Positions 44,705 through 53,325 are shown, counted from the first letter of the stretch. The stretch: 64,000 nt of DNA from Actinomadura opuntiae (GCF_030283205.1 NZ_JASNWF010000015.1:62001-126000); one strand, 5' to 3'. A program made the numbers and translations. The notes: generated from the sequence alone by a model not told the origin.

Positions 44705-44892
44705 GGCCGCCTCCGGCGGCCCAGCAGCTCGCCGAGATCGAGCTCGCCGGTCAGCGCGCGTCCGGCCAGGAAGCCGACCACCCCGAGGACCAGCACGATC
44801 ACAAAGGCGCCGAATCCGCCGAACGCCCCGGCGAAGCCCAGCGCGGCGCCGAACGCCAGTCCGACGACCGGCCACGAGGTCATCTCACCCAT
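44701..44892 (-). CDS. DUF2273-like small membrane protein
   Basis: 63 aa. Two close hydrophobic segments (GLAFGAALGFAGAFGGFGAF and VIVLVLGVVGFLAGRALTG) and a basic end, as in DUF2273 proteins encoded beside Asp23 and AmaP. GAGGTG 8 nt upstream supports ATG 44892. Confidence 0.75.
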   Translation of the reverse strand: MGEMTSWPVVGLAFGAALGFAGAFGGFGAFVIVLVLGVVGFLAGRALTGELDLGELLGRRRRP

Positions 44893-44929
44893 ATCGGTTC
44901 ACCTCTTCCCTGCTTGTTGCGGCTCGCAC

Positions 44930-45178
44930 TCACACGACCCGGCGCTCGGTACGGGCGTGCCGCTTCCACCAGCGCCGCACCTGCCACAGGCCGCCGCGCG
45001 AGCGGAACACGATGATCTGTCCGCCCGGCCGCGGCGGCCCTGGGCGCCGCTCGGTGTCGCGCCAGCGCCGCAGACCTTCGGTGAACGCCTGCCGATCGCC
45101 GCCGGCATCGGGATGATGGGCCCGCACCCAGGCGCGGAACGCCTGCCGCGAACCGCGCTCCGGCCGCCACTGGTCCAC
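44930..45178 (-). CDS. small J-domain-like protein
   Basis: 82 aa. FRAWVRAHHPDAGGDRQAFT and EGLRRWRDTERR resemble helix II to III of a DnaJ J-domain, including the HPD tripeptide; the C-terminus is basic (GGQIIVFRSRGGLWQVRRWW). GTG 45178 is preceded by GAAGGA overlapping the upstream stop region. If the J-domain is real, it could recruit Hsp70 to Asp23 assemblies. Too short for firm assignment. Confidence 0.5.
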   Translation of the reverse strand: MDQWRPERGSRQAFRAWVRAHHPDAGGDRQAFTEGLRRWRDTERRPGPPRPGGQIIVFRSRGGLWQVRRWWKRHARTERRVV

Positions 45179-45182
45179 TCCT

Positions 45183-45476
45183 TCACCCCTCCGGCAAGTC
45201 GATGTCGTCGATCGCCACCTCGACGCGCCGGCCGGGCGCGGCCCCCTCGGCCGCCGCACGGACCCGTTCGGCGATCCCGGCGAGCGGCCGGCCGTACCGG
45301 ACGATGACCGCGACCCGCACGCACGGGCCGTCCACGCTCACCCCGTGGACGACGCGTCCGGGCAGATAGGTCGCCTCCGGTCCCGTGGCCAGCCGCGCCA
45401 CCTCCGGGCAGGCGACAACGGCGGCGGCGACCGCGTCGGCGAGCGACCCGAGATCGGGTGCGCCGGCCGGCGTCAC
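45183..45476 (-). CDS. small Asp23-like protein
   Basis: 97 aa. A compact Asp23-like domain: SLADAVAAAVVACPEVARL, GRVVHGVSVDGPCVRVAVIV, GIAERVRAAAEGAAPGRRVE and VAIDDIDLPEG. The IDDID end recurs at the C-terminus of the anti-sigma fusion protein at 46691. GTG 45476 overlaps the preceding Asp23 gene stop (GTGA). Confidence 0.75.
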   Translation of the reverse strand: MTPAGAPDLGSLADAVAAAVVACPEVARLATGPEATYLPGRVVHGVSVDGPCVRVAVIVRYGRPLAGIAERVRAAAEGAAPGRRVEVAIDDIDLPEG

Positions 45477-46006
45477 TGGACCCGCGGCTCGGCCGGAGCG
45501 CCCGACTCCTCGCCGGGGATGTGGACGTCGCCGACGACGATGTTGACCTCGGTGACCTCCAGCCCGCACATCTGCTCGACCGAGGAGATCACGTTGCGGC
45601 GGATCCCCGCCGCGAGATGGGGAATGGACACGCCGTGCTCGACGATCACGTCCAGGTCGATGGCGGCCTGGCGCTCCCCCACCTCCACCGCGACGCCCTG
45701 GGTGACGTTCGGGCCGGCGACGCCGGGGATCCGGTCGCGGACCGCGCCCAGCGCCCGGGTCAGCCCGGCGCCCATCGCATAGACCCCCGGCACCTCCCGC
45801 GCCGCCAGCCCGGCGATCTTGGCGACCACCGCGTCGGCGATCGCCGTCTTCCCATGCTCGCTGACCAGCTCCGTGCGCGCACGGGTGGTCAGGTTCCCCG
45901 CAGTCGGCCCGGCGGTCCCCTGCCCGGTCGAGTGCCCGGTCGCGTGCCCGGTCGAATGCTCGGCTGCGCTGTGGTCCACCGTGGTCTCCTTCGCCGGTGT
46001 GGTCAT
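45473..46006 (-). CDS. Asp23/Gls24-family envelope stress protein
   Basis: 177 aa. A His/Thr/Gly-rich N-terminal tail (HSTGHATGHSTGQG) precedes a full Asp23 domain: TAIADAVVAKIAGLAAREVP, GVAVEVGERQAAIDLDVIVE, SIPHLAAGIRRNVISSVEQM and TEVNIVVGDVHIPGEE. First gene of the minus-strand Asp23 operon, reading away from the sigma factor gene; a CRP-type palindrome lies in the divergent promoter. Confidence 0.88.
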   Translation of the reverse strand: MTTPAKETTVDHSAAEHSTGHATGHSTGQGTAGPTAGNLTTRARTELVSEHGKTAIADAVVAKIAGLAAREVPGVYAMGAGLTRALGAVRDRIPGVAGPNVTQGVAVEVGERQAAIDLDVIVEHGVSIPHLAAGIRRNVISSVEQMCGLEVTEVNIVVGDVHIPGEESGAPAEPRVQ

Positions 46007-46122
46007 GGTGCGCCCCCTCCGTGGACTTCCGTGGACCGCGGTCCCGCACGCGGAGCGCGGGCCGCATGGACACGAACACACAGAGGATGCGGGCCGTGGC
46101 CACAACCTCACGGCGAGGTCGA

Positions 46123-46138
46123 TGTGACCTGCCTCACA
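46123..46138. promoter_or_regulatory. Crp/Fnr-type site TGTGA-N6-TCACA
   Basis: TGTGACCTGCCTCACA is an exact match to the TGTGA-N6-TCACA consensus of the Crp/GlxR family. It sits between the divergent Asp23 operon (start 46006) and the sigma factor gene, only 16 bp before the sigma ATG, so it could repress or activate either side. Compatible with known family consensus; binding not shown. Confidence 0.6.
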
Positions 46139-46154
46139 TCCCCCGGAGCGTGTG

Positions 46155-46700
46155 ATGAGCGGTGACGACGCCGCCCTGGTCTTACGCGCCCAGGGCGGCG
46201 ACACCACGGCGTTCGAACGCCTCGTCCGGCGCTACTCCGGGCCCGTCTACCGAATCGCGCTGAGAATACTCAACGACGCCCAGGCCGCCGAGGACGTCGC
46301 GCAGGAGGCGTTCGTGACCGCGTGGCGGCGCCTGTCCGACCTGCGCGACGGACAGGCGTTCGCCGCCTGGCTGTACCGGATCGCCACCACCCGCGCCCTG
46401 GCCGCTGCGCGGCAACGCACGCCCGATCCCGGACTGGAATCGGTCGGCGGCGAGCCCGGTCCCGCTCCGGCCGCCGCCGATCCCGAGCAGCACGCGCTGG
46501 CCGGCGATCTGCTCGGCGCGTTGTGGCGGGCGCTTGCGCGGCTCACTGCGCAGCAGCGGGCATGCTGGGTGCTGAAGGAGTTGGAAGGGTTGTCCTATGA
46601 CGAGATCGCCGAGGTCACCCGGACCGGCCCGGACGCGGTCCGCGGCCGGATCCACCGTGCCCGCGTCCGGCTCGCCGAGGAGCTGAGCGCATGGCGATGA
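46155..46700 (+). CDS. ECF RNA polymerase sigma factor
   Basis: 181 aa. Sigma region 2: AFERLVRRYSGPVYRIAL, AAEDVAQEAFVTAWRRL, AFAAWLYRIATTRAL; region 4: LTAQQRACWVLKELEGLSYD, EIAEVTRTGPDAVRGRIHRAR. CGGAG lies about 7 nt before ATG 46155. Overlaps the anti-sigma-like gene by 10 nt, so the two are co-translated. It likely drives envelope-stress genes such as the divergent Asp23 operon; promoters were not searched. Confidence 0.92.
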   Translation: MSGDDAALVLRAQGGDTTAFERLVRRYSGPVYRIALRILNDAQAAEDVAQEAFVTAWRRLSDLRDGQAFAAWLYRIATTRALAAARQRTPDPGLESVGGEPGPAPAAADPEQHALAGDLLGALWRALARLTAQQRACWVLKELEGLSYDEIAEVTRTGPDAVRGRIHRARVRLAEELSAWR

Positions 46701-47239
46701 ACGAGCCGGCCATCCTGCCCTGCGGACATTCGGCCGCGACCGTCTACGAACACACCCTCGACGGGGCACTGGACGAGCACGAGCGGCACTGCCCGCACTG
46801 CCGCCAGACCGCCGCACAGGTGGCACCCCTGCGCCGCGCGCTCGCGCTGGCCGAGGAGACCACGCACCAGCCGCCGCGCGGTTTCACCGAGGCGGTGATG
46901 GGCCGCATCCGCGCCGAGGCGGGACCGGGCAACCAGATCACACTGCCGGCCGAGCCGCCGCTGCGGTTGTCGATCAGCCAGCGGGCAGCGGTGGCGGTGC
47001 TGTCGGCCGCCGCCGACACCGTCGCAGACGTCACCGCCCGCGGCTGCCGGTTCCCCGACCCAGCCGCCCCGTCCCGGGTGGTGATCAACATCAGCGTCCG
47101 ATACGGAACACCAGCACCCGCAGCCGCCGACCGGGTCCGCCAAGCTGTGCGCGACGCCGCACGCACACAACTCGGCCTCGAACTGACCGACGTCACGGTC
47201 AGTGTGGACGACATCGACGTCCGGCCGACCCGGCCCTGA
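46691..47239 (+). CDS. zinc anti-sigma domain fused to Asp23-like domain
   Basis: 182 aa. The N-terminal 40 residues hold LPCGHSAATVYEHTLDGALD and HERHCPHC, a perfect zinc anti-sigma HxxxCxxC motif (H30, C34, C37), plus an extra CGH. After a helical linker (GFTEAVMGRIRAEAG) the C-terminal 100 residues form an Asp23-like domain: LRLSISQRAAVAVLSAAADT, VVINISVRYGTPAPAAADRV, LTDVTVSVDDIDVRP. No membrane span is present, so the protein is cytosolic or membrane-bound through Asp23 partners. Its gene overlaps the sigma factor gene, the usual layout for cognate pairs. Confidence 0.8.
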   Translation: MAMNEPAILPCGHSAATVYEHTLDGALDEHERHCPHCRQTAAQVAPLRRALALAEETTHQPPRGFTEAVMGRIRAEAGPGNQITLPAEPPLRLSISQRAAVAVLSAAADTVADVTARGCRFPDPAAPSRVVINISVRYGTPAPAAADRVRQAVRDAARTQLGLELTDVTVSVDDIDVRPTRP

Positions 47240-47579
47240 CCCGGCCGACCCGACGTCGAGCAGACAGCGAGCGCATCCCGGCCGGACTCATGGCCGCGGA
47301 CTGTTCGCCACTTCTTCAAAAAGCCGCCAAGCCTGAATCTCATGGCGACCGTCGAGGAATTCCCTTAACCGGGGAAGGGTAGGTTGCCGAATCCGAGGAG
47401 GGGCAGCCCTTAAAGCGGGCCCCGGCTCGCATTCTCGACATTCCACGCGGCAATAATTCAGGCGAAATGCCACATCTTTCCCTTCGGGAAAGTGGCCTGC
47501 CGGCCTGTCGAGGCGCACTGCGGGGCGGACCGGCGCGGCCCCCCTCCTGCTGCGTCAGGTGAAGGAGGGCGAGGGGACT
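47240..47579. other. intergenic region without recognisable gene
   Basis: 340 bp between the anti-sigma fusion gene and the TPR gene. It is comparatively AT-rich around 47310-47480 (cttcaaaaagccgccaagc, gcggcaataattcagg), as expected of a promoter region. No coding signal, repeat or tRNA seen. Confidence 0.4.
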
Positions 47580-48914
47580 GTGGGTTTTGTTGCCAGTCGG
47601 CGCGGCGGCCGTGCTACCGGCTCGTCCAGGCGACTGCGACTGCGCCTGGCCGGGCTGGTGCTGCTCGCCCTCGCCGTCGCGGTGACGGCGATGGTGGTCG
47701 TCGGGATCGTCCGCACGAGACCACCCTCTTCCGGTTCGGACACCGTAGCGGCTCCGGCGGGGCAAGGGGGCGCCGATGCTATCTACCATTACCAGCAGCG
47801 GTTGCGCGAAGTCCCCGGTGATTATCAGACCTGGGCCGCGCTGGGCGGGGCCTACATCGAACAGGCGCGGATCAGCGCGGACCCCACCTACTACCCCAAG
47901 GCCGAAGGGGCGCTGCGACGTTCCCTGGCTCTGCGCCGCACCGACAATGACGCGGCGATGGTCGGGATGGGCGCGCTGGCCAACGCCCGGCACGACTTTC
48001 GCGCTGCGGCGCACTGGGGCGAGGAGGCCAAGAAGATCAACCCCTCCAGCCCGGGAGTGTTCGGGGTGCTGACCGACGCCTACACCCAGCTAGGGAACTA
48101 CGCTGCCGCCACCGCGGCAGTCGGCCGCATGACAAGGCTGGCGCCGGGCGTGTCGTCGTTCACCCGAGCGTCCTACGAGTTGGAGATGCACGGTAACCGG
48201 GCCGGGGCCCGCACCCTCTTGCTTCAGGCGCTGCAGGCCGCCTACGTGCCCTCCGACATCGCCTACTGCCGCTACTACCTCGGTGAACTGGCCTTTCATG
48301 CGGGCGATTTCCCCCAAGCCGCTCACCAATATCGCCTTGCCTACAACGCTGACAAGTCCTACACCCCCGCGCTTGAGGGGATCGCGAAGACCGCGGTGCG
48401 GCGCGGCGACCACGACCGGGCGGTCAAGGCGTATCAGGAGGTCGTGGGCCGGATGCCGCAGCCGCAGTACATCATGGAATACCTCGAGCTGCTGAACTCC
48501 CTGGGACGCAAGGACCAGGCCGCTCAGCAGAGCCGGCTGCTGGACAGCACTCAACGCCTGATGGCCGCGGGCGGTGTGGCCGACAACCTGTCGGCCGCCG
48601 AGTACGCCGCCGACACCGGTGACGCCCGCCGGGCCTTGGACCAGGCGCGCGCCGAGTGGCGCCGCCGCCACAGTGTGATCGTCGCCGACGCCCTTGCCTG
48701 GGCTCTGCATCTGAACGGCAAGGACCGCCAAGCGCTGGGTTTCGCGGAGAAGGCGACCCGGCTCGGCTGGCAGAACGCCCAGTTCTACCAGCACAAAGCC
48801 GCCATCGAAACAGCGCTCGGCGACCACGACGCCGCCCGCCGCGACCTCGCCCGGGCCACCCGCGCCAACCCGCACCTGGACCAGAAGATCCCCGCGCTGG
48901 GAAGAGTCACATGA
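47580..48914 (+). CDS. membrane-anchored tetratricopeptide-repeat protein
   Basis: 444 aa. After a basic start there is one membrane span (LAGLVLLALAVAVTAMVVVG, near residues 25-45), then tandem TPRs from about residue 70 (WAALGGAYIEQARIS, AMVGMGALANARHDFRAAAH, GVLTDAYTQLGNYAAATAA, ALEGIAKTAVRRGDHDRAVK). At least eight repeats cover the rest. GTG 47580 follows GAGGGG; GTG 47559 is an alternative. Its stop overlaps the NicO-type gene start (ATGA). Probably a scaffold exposed outside the membrane that works with the metal transporter and DUF4331 protein. Confidence 0.85.
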   Translation: MGFVASRRGGRATGSSRRLRLRLAGLVLLALAVAVTAMVVVGIVRTRPPSSGSDTVAAPAGQGGADAIYHYQQRLREVPGDYQTWAALGGAYIEQARISADPTYYPKAEGALRRSLALRRTDNDAAMVGMGALANARHDFRAAAHWGEEAKKINPSSPGVFGVLTDAYTQLGNYAAATAAVGRMTRLAPGVSSFTRASYELEMHGNRAGARTLLLQALQAAYVPSDIAYCRYYLGELAFHAGDFPQAAHQYRLAYNADKSYTPALEGIAKTAVRRGDHDRAVKAYQEVVGRMPQPQYIMEYLELLNSLGRKDQAAQQSRLLDSTQRLMAAGGVADNLSAAEYAADTGDARRALDQARAEWRRRHSVIVADALAWALHLNGKDRQALGFAEKATRLGWQNAQFYQHKAAIETALGDHDAARRDLARATRANPHLDQKIPALGRVT

Positions 48915-50533
48915 AGCGCTCGCCGCGCCGCCTGCTGCTCCCCGCACCGGGCTCACCACGGGCGGGTACCGCATCGGTGGGCGTCGCATCGACTGGAACT
49001 CTGCTCGCGGTGCCGCTCGCGCTGGTCCTGCTAACGGCGGTCCTGATGGTGGTCAGTGCCGGACCGGCCTCAGCCGCAACGACTCATCCGCTGGGCAACT
49101 TCACCATCAACCACTATGACGGGCTGACGCTGCGCAGCGACCGGGTCGACGACCTGGCGATCGTGGACGCCGCGGAGATCCCCACCCTGCAGGAACGAGA
49201 TACCGTCGACGCCGACCACGACGGCACGGTCACCTCCGCCGAGACGGCCGCCTACGCACACCGGCAGTGCGGCGTCCTCGCCCGCGCGCTGTCGGCGAAG
49301 GTGCAGGGAAAGCCGCTGGCCTGGCGGGTGCGGACATCCTCGTTCGTCTACATTCCGGGCGCGGCTGGTTTGCAGACCAGCCACACCACCTGCGCCCTGA
49401 CCGCGGCGACGTCGCTCACCCCGGGGTCACAAGTGGCCTTCAGCGACGGCTTCCGCAGCGACCGCATCGGCTGGCGCGAGATCACCGCGGTCGGCGACGG
49501 AGTCCAGCTCGACCACCCGCCGGTACCGCGCCGCAGCGTCAGCCGGCAGCTACGGCACTACCCCGGGGACCTTCTCACCTCGCCCCTGGACGTCCGCTCG
49601 GTCACGCTGCGGATCGGAAACGGGTCCGGATCCTCGGTGGGGGTGCTGCCTCACGTGCCCTCAGCAGGCATGTTCGCCCGGGCGGTCAACCAGCTCAACA
49701 GCCGCTTCGACGCGCTCGTCGCCGCCCGTGAACTGACTCTGCCCGTCGGTCTTCTCGCGCTGTGCCTGGCGCTGGTCCTCGGCGCGTCCCATGCCGCGAT
49801 GCCCGGCCACGGAAAGACCGTCATGGCGGCCTATCTGGTGGGCCGCCGCGGCGGTCTGCGCGACGCCGTCATCGTCGCCGCCACCGTAACCCTCACCCAC
49901 ACCGCCGGCGTCCTGGTCCTCGGGCTGCTGGTCAGCGGCTCAGCAGCCCTGGCCGGGGAATCGCTGCTGAAGACTCTCGGCGTCGTGAGCGGACTCCTGG
50001 TGACCGCGATCGGGATCGGGCTGCTGCGCAGCGCATGGCGAGCCCGCCGAAACCCCAACCCCACCACCGACGCTTCCCAAGACGCCGCCGTACCGGTGGC
50101 AGCCATGGCCGTCCACTCCCCAACATCCCATCCCGAACACGACCACGGGCACGGCCACCACGGGCACGGGCACGGCCACGGCCACGGGCATGAACAAGGG
50201 CGGGATGGGCGCTCGCGCCGCAGTTGGCTGCTCGGATTGGGGGTCGCCGGGGGGCTGGTGCCCAGCCCGTCGGCGCTGGTGGTGCTGCTGGGGGCGATCG
50301 CGCTCGGCCGCACCGGGTTCGGGGTGGCGCTGGTCCTGGGGTACGGGGCGGGCATGGCCGCCACGCTGACGGCCACCGGGCTGCTGCTGGCCCGCCTCAG
50401 CCACCTGCTGCATCGGGTGCCGCTCCGGCAACGCGCGTGGGACCTGGCCGGCTACACCCGGATCATGACCGCCGGACTAGTGATCATCGTGGGCGCCGGA
50501 CTGGCCTTGCGCAGCCTCAACGGCTCAGTCTGA
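48911..50533 (+). CDS. NicO/RcnA-family nickel-cobalt efflux or uptake protein
   Basis: 540 aa. A Sec signal (LALVLLTAVLMVVSAGPASA, cleavage near residue 55) is followed by an extracytoplasmic domain of about 200 residues and then membrane spans with LALVLGASHAAMPGHGKTVM and AYLVGRRGGLRDA, the NicO family signature (HxxPGH region). A His-rich loop (HGHGHHGHGHGHGHGHE, near residue 420) between spans is typical of RcnA-like metal transporters. Coupled to the TPR gene upstream. Metal could be Ni, Co or another ion. Confidence 0.85.
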   Translation: MKRSPRRLLLPAPGSPRAGTASVGVASTGTLLAVPLALVLLTAVLMVVSAGPASAATTHPLGNFTINHYDGLTLRSDRVDDLAIVDAAEIPTLQERDTVDADHDGTVTSAETAAYAHRQCGVLARALSAKVQGKPLAWRVRTSSFVYIPGAAGLQTSHTTCALTAATSLTPGSQVAFSDGFRSDRIGWREITAVGDGVQLDHPPVPRRSVSRQLRHYPGDLLTSPLDVRSVTLRIGNGSGSSVGVLPHVPSAGMFARAVNQLNSRFDALVAARELTLPVGLLALCLALVLGASHAAMPGHGKTVMAAYLVGRRGGLRDAVIVAATVTLTHTAGVLVLGLLVSGSAALAGESLLKTLGVVSGLLVTAIGIGLLRSAWRARRNPNPTTDASQDAAVPVAAMAVHSPTSHPEHDHGHGHHGHGHGHGHGHEQGRDGRSRRSWLLGLGVAGGLVPSPSALVVLLGAIALGRTGFGVALVLGYGAGMAATLTATGLLLARLSHLLHRVPLRQRAWDLAGYTRIMTAGLVIIVGAGLALRSLNGSV

Positions 50534-50875
50534 ACCGGTCGCGGGGACACCCCAACCAGGGACACCGCTCACCAGGGACACCGCACCGTACTCCGCTGAC
50601 CGTCTCGGCCTTCACGGGGCGCGATGCCCGAGCCGCGCCGCAACCCGGCACGCCGCCCTCGCTCGTGGTGCAGGGTCGCAGCCAGGACAGGCATGCGCGG
50701 TCACCCTGACCTCACTCCACTGAGGATGATCCTTCAAGCGCTGATCAAATCAGATTCCAGAGTTCCCCTGATGACGCATTTCCGGCCGTGGAGGGGTAGG
50801 AGGCGATCCAGTGATCAACTGCGGAAAGGGGCGTTCAGTGTCCGGGTCCGCGCCCAGTCGAAGGAGACAACTGGA
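50534..50875. other. intergenic region with short direct repeats
   Basis: 340 bp upstream of the DUF4331 gene. Near 50557-50590 the 13-mer CCAGGGACACCGC occurs twice in direct repeat, with a third partial copy (GGGGACACC). The rest resembles a promoter region (aagcgctgatcaaatcagattc). No coding frame shows a recognisable protein. Confidence 0.4.
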
Positions 50876-52456
50876 ATGCGTCAATTGTGTGAGCGGCTGC
50901 GCGCAAAGCGCACGGTAGTCGCGGCTGCGACGGCGGGGACGCTCGGCGTGGTCAGCATGCTGGCCACGCTGGGGCCGGGGACGAGCACGGCTTCCAGCCA
51001 CCGCGAGGCGCCCCTCATCGCCAACGACCCCCAAGCCGACAACACCGACGTGTACGCCTTTACCAGCCCCGACTCCCCCGACACCGTCTCGATCGCCGCG
51101 AACTGGATTCCGTTCGAAGAACCCAACGGGGGCCCGAACTTCTATCCGTTCGCCACCAACACGCACTACAACATCAAAATAGATAACAATGGCGACGGGT
51201 ACGCCGATATCACCTACCGGTGGACATTCCGCAACGAGGATCGCAGGGACAACAACACGTTCCTGTACAACAACGGGCCAGTGAAGTCGCTTCGCGATTC
51301 GACGCTGCTGTTCCGGCAGCACTACTCGCTGACCGAGAACACCAAGAATCGGACGCGGACGCTGGTGAAGGACGCGATCGCCGCGCCGTCGTTCGTCGGC
51401 AAGGCCTCGATGCCCAACTACGCCGCGCTCCGCCAGCAGGCCATCACCCCCGTGTCGGGCGGCGGCAAGACCTACGTCGGGCAGGCCGACGACCCGTTCT
51501 TCCTGGACCTGCGGATCTTCGACCTGCTCTACGGCGGCGACCTCAGCGAAACCGGCACCGACACCCTCAAGGGCTACAACGTCAACAACATCACCCTGCA
51601 GGTCCCCAAGTCCGACCTCGCGCTCAAGGGCAATCCCGCCCGCAACCCCGTGCTCGGGGTATGGGCCACCACCGACCGCAAGGGACCGGGCGTCAACATC
51701 GACAAGGCACCGGCGGGCACCTACCAGCAGGTCTCCCGGCTGGGGAACCCACTGGTCAACGAGGTGATCTCCCCAGCCGGGCTCAAGGACGCCTTCAACC
51801 GGCTCGACCCCTCCCAGGACCACACCGTCCAACCGCTGGTGAACCGCGTCCTGGACCCCGAGGTCCCGCAGCTGATCCAGAAGATCTACAAGATCAAAGC
51901 CCCGGCCACGCCGCGCAAGGACCTGCAGGAGATCTTCCTGACCGGCATCTCCAAGAACTCCGGCGGACCGATCAAGGCCGACCTGAACTCCCAGCTGCTG
52001 AACAAGGACGTCGACCCCAAGCGGTTCACCCCGGCCGAGGAACTGCGGCTGAACATGGCCGTCCCCCAGACCGCCAAACCCAACCGGCTCGGAGTCCTGG
52101 CCGGTGACCTGCAAGGCTTCCCCAACGGACGCCGGCTCACCGACGACGTCGTCGACATCGAACTGCAAGCACTCGAAGGCGCCGCGCAGACCGGCAAACT
52201 CGTCCCGGCCCTGGCCAAGGGCGACCGCGTCGACCACAACGACAAGCAGTTCGGCCGCACCTTCCCCTACCTCGCCCTCCCGCACAACAGCGGATCGGGC
52301 AAGGCCATGCCCAACGGCGCAGCCGCCACCGGAGGCGGATCCACCTCCGGCCTGCAGCACACCGGCCTGCTCGGCCTGGGCGGCGCGCTGCTGGCCGCAG
52401 CCGCCGGAGCCCTGGTGATCCAACGGCGCAAGCGCACCATCACACCCGCTGAATGA
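50876..52456 (+). CDS. DUF4331 secreted protein with sortase-type anchor LQHTG
   Basis: 526 aa. An N-terminal signal (RTVVAAATAGTLGVVSMLAT) precedes the DUF4331 domain: SHREAPLIANDPQADNTDVY near residue 42, DNNGDGYADITYRWTF, FDLLYGGDLSETGTDTL and DDVVDIELQAL. The C-terminus has the layout of a sortase substrate: LQHTG at residues 498-502, a membrane span (LLGLGGALLAAAAGALVI) and a basic tail RRKR. The gene overlaps a sortase gene (ATGA), strongly suggesting a dedicated enzyme-substrate pair. AAGGAG precedes ATG 50876. DUF4331 function is unknown. Confidence 0.88.
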   Translation: MRQLCERLRAKRTVVAAATAGTLGVVSMLATLGPGTSTASSHREAPLIANDPQADNTDVYAFTSPDSPDTVSIAANWIPFEEPNGGPNFYPFATNTHYNIKIDNNGDGYADITYRWTFRNEDRRDNNTFLYNNGPVKSLRDSTLLFRQHYSLTENTKNRTRTLVKDAIAAPSFVGKASMPNYAALRQQAITPVSGGGKTYVGQADDPFFLDLRIFDLLYGGDLSETGTDTLKGYNVNNITLQVPKSDLALKGNPARNPVLGVWATTDRKGPGVNIDKAPAGTYQQVSRLGNPLVNEVISPAGLKDAFNRLDPSQDHTVQPLVNRVLDPEVPQLIQKIYKIKAPATPRKDLQEIFLTGISKNSGGPIKADLNSQLLNKDVDPKRFTPAEELRLNMAVPQTAKPNRLGVLAGDLQGFPNGRRLTDDVVDIELQALEGAAQTGKLVPALAKGDRVDHNDKQFGRTFPYLALPHNSGSGKAMPNGAAATGGGSTSGLQHTGLLGLGGALLAAAAGALVIQRRKRTITPAE

Positions 52457-53325
52457 TCCGGCGGGCCGCAGCGCATCTGCACAGCGCACCGAGCGCTGTG
52501 CGGGCCGCGCTGCGGTCCGCTGTGCAGGCCGCGACCGGCCGCCGTAACCACGCCGTCCCGGCGACCGCAGCGGCACTGGCCACCACCGGCGCCGCCGTCA
52601 TCGCCTACACCCTCACCTCCCAGCAGCACGCGCCGCAGCCGCCGCTGACCGACGGCGCCCCCCTGCGGGCACAAGCCGGCGCAGCCGGCCCCATCGCAGT
52701 GCCTTCCGCTTCTCCGCTGTCCTACGCCGTCCCCACCCGTATCGACATTCCCGCGATCAAAGTGAGCGCGGCGATTATCACACTCGGGCTCAACGACGAC
52801 GGGACCCTCCAGGTCCCCCCGCCCGGACCCGACTACGACAAGGCCGCCTGGTACACCGGCTCAGCCGCCCCCGGCCAACCCGGAACCGCCGTCATCGAAG
52901 GACACCTCGACTCCGCCCGCGACGGCCCCTCGGTCTTCTACCGGCTCGGAGCCGCTCGCCCCGGCGACCTGGTCACCATCACCCGCACCGACCACCACAA
53001 CGCGACCTACCGCGTCGACACCATCAAGCGCTACCGCAAAACCGCCTTCCCCACCGACACCGTCTTCCGCGACACCGACACCCCGTCACTCCGGCTGATC
53101 ACCTGCGGCGGCCACTTCGACACCCGCAGCCACCACTACACCGACAACACCGTCGTGTTCGCCACCCTCGCCACGCCCCCCAGCACGCCCCCCAGCACGC
53201 CCCCACGACGCGCCCACACCATCGCAGGCGTGGAGGCTGCTGAAGGCACGGTGACCGCAGACAGAGGAGAGCCTGGCAAGGCGGCGATGGGCGGCCATCG
53301 CGTTCACTTAGTGGTCGGCGGGTGA
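52453..53325 (+). CDS. sortase (class F-like)
   Basis: 290 aa. A membrane span (ALATTGAAVIAYTL) precedes a sortase core from about residue 93: PTRIDIPAIKVSAAIITLGL, VIEGHLDSARDGPSVFYRLG with the catalytic His151, and LRLITCGGHFD with the catalytic Cys218. The LxTC motif and the GHLDS segment fit class F/E sortases. Pro-rich PPSTPPSTPP follows. The final 20-25 residues run into DNA shared with the tsaC/sua5 copy (from about 53280), so the natural C-terminus has probably been replaced. Immediately downstream of its likely LQHTG substrate. Confidence 0.87.
   Translation: MIRRAAAHLHSAPSAVRAALRSAVQAATGRRNHAVPATAAALATTGAAVIAYTLTSQQHAPQPPLTDGAPLRAQAGAAGPIAVPSASPLSYAVPTRIDIPAIKVSAAIITLGLNDDGTLQVPPPGPDYDKAAWYTGSAAPGQPGTAVIEGHLDSARDGPSVFYRLGAARPGDLVTITRTDHHNATYRVDTIKRYRKTAFPTDTVFRDTDTPSLRLITCGGHFDTRSHHYTDNTVVFATLATPPSTPPSTPPRRAHTIAGVEAAEGTVTADRGEPGKAAMGGHRVHLVVGG

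Noticed and set aside
50150..50205. GGGCACGGCCAC-type repeat resembling a minisatellite or CRISPR
   Set aside because: It encodes the His-rich loop of the NicO transporter and has no spacers.
53178..53210. Short tandem repeat CAGCACGCCCC in the sortase gene
   Set aside because: Codes for a Pro-rich PSTPPSTPP linker; two units only, no array.
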